A stretch of DNA of 9,235 bases from Bacillota bacterium. GTDB taxonomy: Bacteria > Bacillota > Clostridia > Tissierellales > Peptoniphilaceae. The stretch's first letter is position 1, and each line of letters begins with the position of its first letter. The notes beneath the pieces are model-generated. The model was not told the origin of the DNA. It did no database searches and saw only the letters and a program-made list of their open reading frames with translations. Shown here piece after piece: positions 1-7,434 of the stretch. The stretch is taken from the NCBI GenBank assembly GCA_023443025.1, contig JAEZWM010000105.1:1-9235 (forward strand), read 5' to 3'. The position numbers and the translations under genes were made by a program.

Positions 1-3000
1 GCTTTCAGTAGCTGGTTATAGTCTGCCCCCATGGAAACTTGTGCGATGTATGCATTTTCGTAAGTCATAAGCATTGCTCCGAGATCCTTTTTTGGTGTTT
101 CTTTTCCGGAGGAAGCGAACTGTGCCACTGCTCCTATCGGAGTCGCTTTTGAGCTTTGTCCTCCTGTGTTTGAGTATACTTCTGTATCGACTATAAGAAT
201 ATTTACATCTGCTCCAAGCGCTACCACATGGTCCAGACCACCAAAACCTATATCATAAGCCCAGCCATCTCCACCAAACATCCAAAATGATTTTTTAGTA
301 AGCTGATCGGAGTATTTTAGGATTTCTTTTGATTCTTTGGAACCTTCTCTTTCGAGTTCTCTTATAAGTATGTCGCTTAAAAGCCTTGAGTTTTCAAAGT
401 CTTCATAACCTTCAATCCAATCTGTTGCAGCAGTTTTTAATGCAGCATCCTCTGTTGATTCTATCAGCTTTTGTACTCTGATTTTTTGTGCATCTCTTTG
501 TTTACTAGCAGCCAGCATCATACCTAAACTAAACTCTGCATTGTTTTCAAAAAGTGAATTAGACCATGCAGGACCATGTCCTCTCTCATTTGTTGTATAT
601 GGAATTCCGGGCATTGGTGAGCCCCATGCCTGACTACATCCGGTTGCGTTTGCCCAGTAGATTCTGTCTCCATATAGCTGAGTAAGCAGCTTTGCATAAG
701 GCGTCTCCCCACATCCTGCACATGCAGCAGAGAATTCCAATAGAGGTTTCCTAAACTGACTTCCCTTGATGGTATATGGGTTAAACAGATCTCCTTTGTC
801 TGAAACTTTTTGTACATAGTTCCACGGTATTAACATGTCTTTTTTAAGTTCCGTTCTTTCCATTTCCAACGCTTTTTGTTTTGCAGGACAGGAATGAGCA
901 CAGGAACCACATCCGGTACAGTCATATGCAGAAACTTGTAGTGTATAGTGTAGTCCGCTAACGGTCTTACCTACTGCCGGAATTGTCGCTACGGAGTCAG
1001 GTGCTGCATTTTTCTCACCATCATCAAGTAGATATGGTCTAATTGCTGCATGTGGACAGACTAGCGAGCATCTATTACACTGTATGCAGTTTTCAGGAAT
1101 CCACTTTGGTATTTGTGTCGCAATTCCTCTTTTTTCGTACGCTGTAAGCCCCATTTCAAAACTGCCATCCACATACTTTTCGAATGCCGACACCGGCATA
1201 TCATCACCTTTTAATCTATTTAGCGGGATAAGCATTTTATCTACAACTTCAGGATTCTTTGTCGCACCTTCGTTTTCTTTGTTATCTGTTATATCAGAGC
1301 TATTAAATTCTACTTTGGTAATCTCAGATATCCCCGCATCTACTGCTGCACAGTTTTTATTTACAACCTCATCACCTTTGCTGTAATAGGTTTTTTTAAT
1401 AGCTGATTTTATCTCTCGTACAGCATCTTCTACCGGGATGACATCCATCAGTGCAAAGAATGCAGATTGTAGGACTGTATTTATATATCCGCCTAGTCCC
1501 AATTTAACTGCAGTGGATGCAGCATCTATCGTATATACGTTTATATTTCTGTCGATTATTATCTTCTTCTCAGCATCGCTAAGTTTTTCTTTTAGTTCGT
1601 CAGAGCTCCATGAGCTGTTTAAAAGAAGTGTGCCTCCCGGTTTCACATCCTCTACTATATCGTAATTTCCAATATAAGACTGGTTATGGCAAGCTACAAA
1701 ATCCGCTCTTTTCACATAGTATGAGCCTCTGATTTGATTTTTACTAAACTTCAAATGCGATTTAGTTACACCATAGGACTTTTTAGCATCAAATTCAAAG
1801 TATGCTTGAGCATATAAATCGGTTGTATCATTGATTATTTGAACGGTGTTTTTGTTTGCTCCAACCGTTCCGTCTCCGCCTAGTCCCCAGAACTTACAGC
1901 TGATTTGGTCAGGATCTCCTATGTCTTCTATCTCTACATAGTCTAGAGATTTAAAGGTCACATCATCTACTATACCGATAGTAAAATCATCTTTTGACGA
2001 CCCATTAAGTAGATTGTTAAACACAGAAACTATTTGTGATGGGTCGGTATCTTTTGAACTTAGTCCATATCTTCCGCCAATAATTTTTACATCGACTTCG
2101 GCATTATTATAAGCAGTACATACATCTTGGAATAGTGGCTCCCCACCTGATCCCATCTCCTTACATCTGTCTAATACTGCAATTCGCTTTACGGATTTTG
2201 GAATAACATTAATCAAATGCTCTGCAGAAAATGGTCTATATAGATGAACTTGAACAAATCCAACTTTATTTCCGTTTACATTCATATAGTCAACAGCTTC
2301 TTTAATGGTTCCGGAAACTGAACCCATGGCTATGATTATCTGTTCAGCAGATTCATGACCATAGTAATTGAATAATTTATATTTTCTACCTGTAATCTCT
2401 CCGAATCTATTCATATAATCTTCTACCGTTCGGGGTAGATTTTCGTAAAACGGATTATTCGCTTCTCTTATTTGGAAGTATATGTCAGGATTCTGAACGG
2501 TTGCTCTAATCTTTGGTCTTTCCGGATTTAAGCTGCTCAATCTAAAACTCTCAAGTGCATCGTAGTCCATAATTGCTTTAAGGTCCTCATCCTCTGTAAG
2601 TTCAATCTTTGCAATCTCATGAGATGTTCTAAAACCATCGAAGAAATGCATAAATGGTATTCTTGAACTTATCGCAGAAAGATGAGCTATAGCCGCCATG
2701 TCAGCAGCTTCCTGTACTGATCCACTCGAAAGCATTGCAAATCCGGTTTGTCTGCAGTTCATAACATCTGAGTGATCTCCAAATATACTTAATGCATGAG
2801 TTCCAACGGTTCTAGAGGCAACGTGGATAACTCCCGGAAGTCTCTCACCCGCAATCCTATGCATAACAGGAATCATTAATAATAACCCCTGGCTGGATGT
2901 GTAAGTCGTAGAAAGCGCACCTGTTTGTAATGCTCCATGAACCGTTGCAATAGCACCCGCTTCAGATTGCATCTCCACTAGACTTACATTTTGTCCAAAT

Positions 3001-3149
3001 AAATTTTCTCTTCCTATGGCTGACCACGAATCGGTAAAGCCGGCCATTGGGGATGATGGTGTAATAGGATAGATTGCAGCAATTTCCGTAAATCTATAAG
3101 CCATATCGGCCGCGGCCTGATTTCCATCCATTGTAACTTTTTTATTCAT
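1..3149 (-). CDS. nifJ: Pyruvate:ferredoxin (flavodoxin) oxidoreductase, 3' end outside window
   Basis: This is a single-chain PFOR, which converts pyruvate and CoA to acetyl-CoA and CO2 while reducing ferredoxin; the reaction is reversible. The frame stays open from the ATG at 3149 to the left edge (1049 codons). The family is about 1170-1200 residues, so roughly the last 130 are missing. Visible signatures, in order, are YPITPSSPMA (T30) in the pyruvate/TPP domain, E63, R113 in VASRTVGTH, GGDGTVGANK near residue 425, and two ferredoxin-type clusters: C688/C691/C694/C698 and C744/C747/C750/C754. The proximal-cluster cysteines are C810, C813 and C838; the fourth should lie beyond the window. 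The TPP motif GGDGWAYDIG starts at 959 and SNTGGQ is at 993-998. It is the third gene of the operon, with AGGAG six bases before the ATG and one base after the upstream stop codon. The pyruvate-contact residues look conserved, but another 2-oxoacid cannot be excluded. Confidence 0.96.
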   Translation of the reverse strand, partial: MNKKVTMDGNQAAADMAYRFTEIAAIYPITPSSPMAGFTDSWSAIGRENLFGQNVSLVEMQSEAGAIATVHGALQTGALSTTYTSSQGLLLMIPVMHRIAGERLPGVIHVASRTVGTHALSIFGDHSDVMNCRQTGFAMLSSGSVQEAADMAAIAHLSAISSRIPFMHFFDGFRTSHEIAKIELTEDEDLKAIMDYDALESFRLSSLNPERPKIRATVQNPDIYFQIREANNPFYENLPRTVEDYMNRFGEITGRKYKLFNYYGHESAEQIIIAMGSVSGTIKEAVDYMNVNGNKVGFVQVHLYRPFSAEHLINVIPKSVKRIAVLDRCKEMGSGGEPLFQDVCTAYNNAEVDVKIIGGRYGLSSKDTDPSQIVSVFNNLLNGSSKDDFTIGIVDDVTFKSLDYVEIEDIGDPDQISCKFWGLGGDGTVGANKNTVQIINDTTDLYAQAYFEFDAKKSYGVTKSHLKFSKNQIRGSYYVKRADFVACHNQSYIGNYDIVEDVKPGGTLLLNSSWSSDELKEKLSDAEKKIIIDRNINVYTIDAASTAVKLGLGGYINTVLQSAFFALMDVIPVEDAVREIKSAIKKTYYSKGDEVVNKNCAAVDAGISEITKVEFNSSDITDNKENEGATKNPEVVDKMLIPLNRLKGDDMPVSAFEKYVDGSFEMGLTAYEKRGIATQIPKWIPENCIQCNRCSLVCPHAAIRPYLLDDGEKNAAPDSVATIPAVGKTVSGLHYTLQVSAYDCTGCGSCAHSCPAKQKALEMERTELKKDMLIPWNYVQKVSDKGDLFNPYTIKGSQFRKPLLEFSAACAGCGETPYAKLLTQLYGDRIYWANATGCSQAWGSPMPGIPYTTNERGHGPAWSNSLFENNAEFSLGMMLAASKQRDAQKIRVQKLIESTEDAALKTAATDWIEGYEDFENSRLLSDILIRELEREGSKESKEILKYSDQLTKKSFWMFGGDGWAYDIGFGGLDHVVALGADVNILIVDTEVYSNTGGQSSKATPIGAVAQFASSGKETPKKDLGAMLMTYENAYIAQVSMGADYNQLLK

Positions 3150-3150
3150 C

Positions 3151-5640
3151 TTATTCTCCTGTTTCTCCATTAAGGTAGCTTTCAGCATTTTCTCTCATCT
3201 TATATTTCATAATCTTACCTGCCGCATTCATCGGGAATGATTTTAGGAACACGACATGTTTGGGCACTTTATGTCTGGACATATTGCCCATTATGAATTC
3301 TTTCATTTCTCTTTCCGTTACTTCTTCCCCATCTTTAAGTATAACGCATGCCATGATCTCTTCGCCATATTTTTTATTTGGCACTCCGATTACCTGAACA
3401 TCCTTAACACTTGGATGTGTGTAAATAAATTCTTCTATCTCTTTTGGGTAGATATTTTCTCCACCTCTGATTATCATATCTTTCAATCTTCCGGTTATAT
3501 TGTAGTTGCCTTCTGGTGTTTCACAAGCAAGGTCTCCCGAATGAAGCCATCCTTCCGAGTCCACAGTGTCGTGGGTTTCCTCCGGCATCTTGTAATAACC
3601 TTTCATTGTGTTGTATCCTCTAGAACAAAACTCTCCATTTACTCCGGGTTCTACTTCTTCTCCGGTTTCAGGATCAATTATCTTACACTCGATATGAGGT
3701 AACGGATGTCCTACTGTCTCCACTCTCGCATCAAGTGGATCATCCCAGGATGACATCGTGGATCCCGGTGAGGATTCTGTTTGACCGTAAACACTTACGA
3801 TTCCTCTCATGTTCATACCATCAGGCTGAGCAACCCTTCTCATCAAGTCTGCCGGACAGCCCGCTCCTGCCATAATTCCCGTTCTTACATATGAGAAGTC
3901 GGTTTTTGGATAATCCTCGTGATTAAACATAGCTATAAACATAGTTGGCACTCCATGGAACACCGTAATCCTCTCAAGATTTATGCAGGCAAGTGATGCT
4001 CTGGCAGAGAAGTATGGTAGTGGACAAATGGTTGACCCGTGAGTCATGGCTGCAGTCATGGCAAGAACCATTCCAAAGCAGTGGAACATGGGCACCTGAA
4101 TCATCATCCTGTCCTCTGTGGATAGATCCATTCTGTCACCTATAGCCTTTCCATTATTTACTATATTGTAATGGGTAAGCATAACTCCTTTTGGAAAGCC
4201 TGTAGTTCCTGAAGTGTACTGCATATTACAAACATCATCCGGCTTAATCATAGCTGCTCTTCTTTGTACCTCTTCAATTGGGACCTCTGTCGCTTTTGAC
4301 ATGGCTTCGTTGAATTTAAGACAACCGGGCATTTCAAAGTCAACGGTAATTATATTTCTAAGGAATGGAAGTCTTTTAGCTCTTAGTTTTTCTCCCTTTG
4401 GAGTGTCGTGAAGTTCCGGACAAAGCTCCAACATTATTTCCTTGTAGTTTGAGTCTAAGCACTCTTCAACCATGATTAGAGTATGGGTGTCTGATTGTCT
4501 AAGTAAGTATTCTGCCTCTCTTATCTTGTACGCTGTATTTACAGTAACTAATATTGCTCCGATTTTTGTCGTTGCCCAGAACGCAATAAACCATGCCGGG
4601 ACATTTGTTGCCCAGACTGCTACCTTACTGCCAGGCTCAACTCCCATCGCTATAAGCGCTCTTGCAAAGGTATCTACATCGTCTCTGAATTCGGCATATG
4701 TCCTTGTATAGTCAAGTGTAGTGTACTTAACAGCGTATTGATCAGGGAATTCATCCACGACTCTATCTAAAATTTCAGGAAAAGTCTCTTCGATTAGTAT
4801 TTCTTTTTCCCAAATGTACTGTCCTTTGTGATTATAATTATAATAAAGTTCTTTCTTTCTAATCCTAGGACTGCTAAATCTGTTCATATAATTTACATAA
4901 TGTGGGAAAATTACTTCCAGGTCTTGTAAATCACTCATCCATCCCGGTTCCCATTCTAAGGATATAAAACCGTCGTAATTGATAGAAGTTATTGCCTCCA
5001 TCATATCCAGTATTGGTAATGATCCTTCTCCAATTATATTATAACTGTTTTCATCATCTGAGTCTTTAATATGAACATGTTTTACATAAGCACCAAGATT
5101 CTTAATCGTTGTCGCTGCACTCTCTCCTGCAAATCTGTATGGATGATGCATGTCCCAAAGTACTGCAATCTCATCCGATGCAAAAGTATCTAGTAATGCT
5201 CTAAGTTTTGAAGTATCCGCATAGATTCCCTTTGTCTTGATAAGTATCATGACGCCATACTCTCTTGCAATTGGGATAAGTTTATTTAGCCTGTCCTTAA
5301 TCGCTTCGTCATCATCTGTTTTAGCTACCACACTTATATACGGAACTTTTGTATTGCTGGCTACTTCTAAAAGCGATACTATGTCATTATAGCTGTTTTC
5401 ATCCCTGTCAGACAGGTCATAAAGACTGTCAAAACACACAATTTTAACTCCAAGTTCAAAGAGTCTTCTAACTGTTGCAGCTGTATTTATTTCATTAAAA
5501 GGTCCGGTTCTGGAAAGTAGTTCCGGTTTATCGTTTATATTGTATATTTCTATTCCCTTAAACTTCATATCAATGGCGGTTTCTACCACTTCATCGAAGC
5601 TAAGTTCATCCCATCCACGCGTAGAAAAACTTAAGTTCAT
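3151..5640 (-). CDS. Fusion of sugar isomerase/epimerase-like TIM barrel and acyl-CoA synthetase
   Basis: This 829-residue two-domain protein is probably cytoplasmic. Residues 1-255 resemble the xylose-isomerase-like TIM barrel (AP endonuclease 2 superfamily): VLWDMHHPYRF (D163, H165/H166), KHVHIKDS (H188, H190, D193) and SLEWEPGW (E229) look like the metal and substrate site. The usual first metal-binding glutamate, in the LIET-like strand, appears as lysine K135 (LIKTKG). Residues 275-829 form a complete AMP-dependent acyl-CoA synthetase of about 555 residues: YTSGTTGFPKG (475-485), YGQTESSPGS (618-627), GWLHSGDLA (697-705), the hinge GRLKDMIIRGGENIYPKEIE (717-736) and catalytic K809 in NAAGKIMK. 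The acyl substrate is unknown; the chain resembles FadD/ACSF2-type ligases. It starts one base after the upstream stop codon, with GAGGAGG six bases before the ATG. There is no frameshift, and the joined domains lie in one uninterrupted frame. Confidence 0.93.
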   Translation of the reverse strand: MNLSFSTRGWDELSFDEVVETAIDMKFKGIEIYNINDKPELLSRTGPFNEINTAATVRRLFELGVKIVCFDSLYDLSDRDENSYNDIVSLLEVASNTKVPYISVVAKTDDDEAIKDRLNKLIPIAREYGVMILIKTKGIYADTSKLRALLDTFASDEIAVLWDMHHPYRFAGESAATTIKNLGAYVKHVHIKDSDDENSYNIIGEGSLPILDMMEAITSINYDGFISLEWEPGWMSDLQDLEVIFPHYVNYMNRFSSPRIRKKELYYNYNHKGQYIWEKEILIEETFPEILDRVVDEFPDQYAVKYTTLDYTRTYAEFRDDVDTFARALIAMGVEPGSKVAVWATNVPAWFIAFWATTKIGAILVTVNTAYKIREAEYLLRQSDTHTLIMVEECLDSNYKEIMLELCPELHDTPKGEKLRAKRLPFLRNIITVDFEMPGCLKFNEAMSKATEVPIEEVQRRAAMIKPDDVCNMQYTSGTTGFPKGVMLTHYNIVNNGKAIGDRMDLSTEDRMMIQVPMFHCFGMVLAMTAAMTHGSTICPLPYFSARASLACINLERITVFHGVPTMFIAMFNHEDYPKTDFSYVRTGIMAGAGCPADLMRRVAQPDGMNMRGIVSVYGQTESSPGSTMSSWDDPLDARVETVGHPLPHIECKIIDPETGEEVEPGVNGEFCSRGYNTMKGYYKMPEETHDTVDSEGWLHSGDLACETPEGNYNITGRLKDMIIRGGENIYPKEIEEFIYTHPSVKDVQVIGVPNKKYGEEIMACVILKDGEEVTEREMKEFIMGNMSRHKVPKHVVFLKSFPMNAAGKIMKYKMRENAESYLNGETGE

Positions 5641-5641
5641 C

Positions 5642-7057
5642 TTATGCCTCCTCGTAGACTATTTTATTTAATGCATTTACATATGCTCTTATACTGGCAC
5701 CCACTATATCAGTGGAAATTCCATGACCTGAATAAACTCTCCCATTAGATCTAAGTTTTACAACCGTCTCTCCCATGGCTTCTCTTCCTTGAGTTACGGC
5801 CTGGATTTGGAAGTCATCAAGTTCATAATGAGTGCCTATAATATTTTCAATTGCTAAGAAGGCAGCATCGATAGGTCCATCTCCTACGCTAATTCCTTCA
5901 AGCTCTTCACCATCTTTTACAAGTTTTAAATGTGCCATTGCAGTGATGATATTTCCGGTATTTATTACATAGCTGTGTACAGTATATGTTGGAGGTACCT
6001 GCATAGCTACTGAAGCAACTATAGAATCCAGCTCTTTTCTTCCGACATTTCCTTTTTTAACTGCGATCCTTTGGAAGGCTTCATATACTTTAACTTCATC
6101 ATCCTCCGATAGTTCATACCCCATAGACTTTGCAACCTTTGAAACAGCCGCTTGACTGTCATGAACGCTCAATATGAAGGACTCTTCCTCTACATCTCTA
6201 ACTCCCATGTCGAATGGAGAATGTACGCTTCTATTTGTTTCGCAAATCCATTTTATCTGACTCATAATCCTATTTATTTCTGTATATCTTATATCTGACT
6301 CCACTCCAAGGACATGTCCTTTTGTAGATACTACCTTGGCCAGGTTTTCTACGGATATACTGTTTACATCATAGGATGCAGCTTTTATTTCTCTTACTCC
6401 TGCTTTAATTGCAGCTATTGCACATGAGTCAGCCATTGCAATTTCATTAGCACAAGCCACTCCAAGTCTAACACTTGAAATACTCGGTACTGATTCTTTT
6501 ATATCTAAAATAAATTTTTCAAATTCATCAGGTAGCATTGTTCCCGCTGTATCACATATGGTCACAATATTTGCACCGGCATCTATTGCAGTACTTATTG
6601 CATCAGCCAAGAATGTCTTTTCACTTCGGCTAGCATCGTCCGCAATAAACTCAACTTCTCTACAGTATTTGGTACATTCACTTACCGTGTTTTTTATCGT
6701 CTCCAGTATCATCTCAGGTTTCATATGACTTATGTACTCCATCTGTACAGTGCTCACGGGAGCATGTACTTGAAACCTTGGGAACCTTGCACCTTTAAGC
6801 ACTTCCCAAGTCATTTTGATCTTTTCACCTACAAGGTCTACCGGCACCGCTACTACACTATTTCTAACAGCAGAAGCAATTGACTTTACGAGTAGTGAAT
6901 CTACCTTTTTAGATTTTATTTCATCTAGTTCTATTACGGATACGTCCAGCTTGTCATAAAGTTTTGAAAGTTCTATCTTTTCCTTAAAACTTAAACTAAA
7001 GTCTCTGGACTTTGCCACTTCTTTAATTGTTACCTCACTAATATAAACTCTTTCCAT
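5642..7057 (-). CDS. 2-isopropylmalate synthase-like protein with degenerate metal site and LeuA dimer domain
   Basis: The 471-residue protein has the HMGL/LeuA layout: a TIM barrel (about 1-275), a linker region (about 276-350) and a C-terminal LeuA allosteric dimer domain (about 355-470) with GDGPIDAAF, VTQGREAMGE and GISTDIVGAS. The barrel keeps CDTAG (168-172). The catalytic signature DxTLRDGEQ reads E8-V-T-I-K-E-V, and the metal-binding HxHND reads A201-C-A203-N-E205, so both histidines are alanine. The ESGIHQDG loop is also not recognisable. In known LeuA enzymes these residues hold the divalent metal and the 2-oxoacid, so I infer it is not a normal synthase; it may be a regulatory pseudoenzyme or have changed chemistry. 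It is the first operon gene behind a T-box. Two adjacent ATGs exist at 7060 and 7057; the AGGGAGG box is only three bases from the first and six from the second, so the second is preferred. Residue numbers use that start. Confidence 0.9.
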   Translation of the reverse strand: MERVYISEVTIKEVAKSRDFSLSFKEKIELSKLYDKLDVSVIELDEIKSKKVDSLLVKSIASAVRNSVVAVPVDLVGEKIKMTWEVLKGARFPRFQVHAPVSTVQMEYISHMKPEMILETIKNTVSECTKYCREVEFIADDASRSEKTFLADAISTAIDAGANIVTICDTAGTMLPDEFEKFILDIKESVPSISSVRLGVACANEIAMADSCAIAAIKAGVREIKAASYDVNSISVENLAKVVSTKGHVLGVESDIRYTEINRIMSQIKWICETNRSVHSPFDMGVRDVEEESFILSVHDSQAAVSKVAKSMGYELSEDDEVKVYEAFQRIAVKKGNVGRKELDSIVASVAMQVPPTYTVHSYVINTGNIITAMAHLKLVKDGEELEGISVGDGPIDAAFLAIENIIGTHYELDDFQIQAVTQGREAMGETVVKLRSNGRVYSGHGISTDIVGASIRAYVNALNKIVYEEA

Positions 7058-7063
7058 CATAAT

Positions 7064-7070
7064 CCTCCCT
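7064..7070 (-). promoter_or_regulatory. Ribosome binding site of the LeuA-like gene
   Basis: AGGGAGG lies directly after the T-box terminator U-tract. The spacing is three bases to the ATG at 7060 and six to the ATG at 7057, which favours the second start. The site is transcribed only when the terminator is bypassed. Confidence 0.7.
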
Positions 7071-7077
7071 TTAAATT

Positions 7078-7106
7078 AAAAAATCCCTGAACATAATGTT
7101 CAGGGA
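7078..7106 (-). terminator. T-box-controlled intrinsic terminator
   Basis: A perfect inverted repeat with 11-base arms (TCCCTGAACAT and ATGTTCAGGGA, one base between them, 7084-7106) is followed by six U residues in the transcript. Its 5' arm begins UCCCU, which can pair instead with the AGGG of the T-box element at 7116-7130, giving the alternative antiterminator. It lies about 10 bases before the ribosome binding site, so it decides whether the three-gene operon is read. Confidence 0.93.
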
Positions 7107-7330
7107 CGAAATATTCGCGGTACCACCCTTATTATTTAGTTCTCACGAACCAAATCACTCTCGGACTCAAACAAGTCCACAGCCGATTACGGGGCATCCG
7201 GGTTTTACTAATGTTTTCATAAAACCTGCTCCGGAATTAGACTGACCATTGTTTTCGGTATCGACTCGCACCAACCGTCGACTCTCTGAGACTCTCGAAC
7301 AAGATCATAGCTCCTTCAACGCATTTGAAT
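7084..7330 (-). promoter_or_regulatory. T-box riboswitch leader (tRNA-sensing) of the operon
   Basis: This untranslated leader should bind uncharged tRNA and then let RNA polymerase pass the terminator. The T-box element AAGGGTGGTACCGCG (7116-7130) matches the family consensus AGGGUGGNACCGCG. In distal Stem I, AGAGAG is followed by a TCGAC/GTCGA helix (about 7263-7284) around the typical loop GGTTGGTGCGA. A further hairpin, GGTTTTA/TAAAACC (about 7200-7225), and GGACT/AGTCC (about 7161-7176) fit the Stem II/III region. The variable T-box base is U, which pairs with discriminator A, as in Leu, Val, Ile or Ala tRNAs, and argues against Ser and Asn. My Stem I fold (TGATC+TTGTT with AACAA+GGTCA) places the specifier loop at GTCTAATTCC (7233-7242), giving CUA (Leu, 7238-7240) or GUC (Val, 7240-7242). 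The element is certain; the specifier is tentative because the usual GAA before the codon is not obvious. Confidence 0.95.
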
Positions 7331-7345
7331 ATATAAATTATTGTT

Positions 7346-7374
7346 ATTCTACCATAGGTTTTTAATTTATGCAA
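7346..7374 (-). promoter_or_regulatory. Sigma-A-type promoter of the T-box operon
   Basis: The -35 box is TTGCAT (7369-7374) and the -10 box is TAGAAT (7346-7351), separated by the ideal 17 bases. Transcription would begin near 7339, just upstream of the T-box Stem I. It is the only strong promoter I see for the three-gene operon. An 11-bp inverted repeat ends one base upstream of the -35 box. Confidence 0.82.
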
Positions 7375-7375
7375 G

Positions 7376-7411
7376 CACTTTAACGTGATTATTTGAAAAA
7401 ACGTTAAAGTG
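7376..7411. repeat. 11-bp perfect inverted repeat next to the operon promoter
   Basis: The arms CACTTTAACGT (7376-7386) and ACGTTAAAGTG (7401-7411) are exact reverse complements with a 14-base spacer. No U-tract follows on either strand, so it is not a classic intrinsic terminator, although it sits 24 bases after the stop codon of the membrane-protein gene. Its position directly upstream of the -35 box also suits an operator for a dimeric regulator. The sequence does not decide between an operator and a transcript-end hairpin. Confidence 0.7.
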
Positions 7412-7434
7412 ACACAATATTCACTATTGGGTAT

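Noticed and set aside
524..817. 97-codon minus-strand open frame
   Set aside because: It lies within the PFOR gene in another frame, over the proximal-cluster motif region, and has no ribosome binding site or family resemblance.
1084..1665. Two plus-strand open frames of 100 and 75 codons
   Set aside because: They are antisense to the PFOR frame, which is continuous and carries family motifs; the hydrophobic composition is typical of antisense translation.
3256..4711. Three plus-strand open frames of 148, 65 and 79 codons
   Set aside because: They are antisense to the acyl-CoA synthetase domain, whose core motifs occupy the minus-strand frame. No ribosome binding sites precede them.
5642..7060. 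Calling the first operon gene leuA
   Set aside because: The fold and C-terminal domain match, but the catalytic motif and both metal histidines are lost, so naming it as a working 2-isopropylmalate synthase would be misleading.
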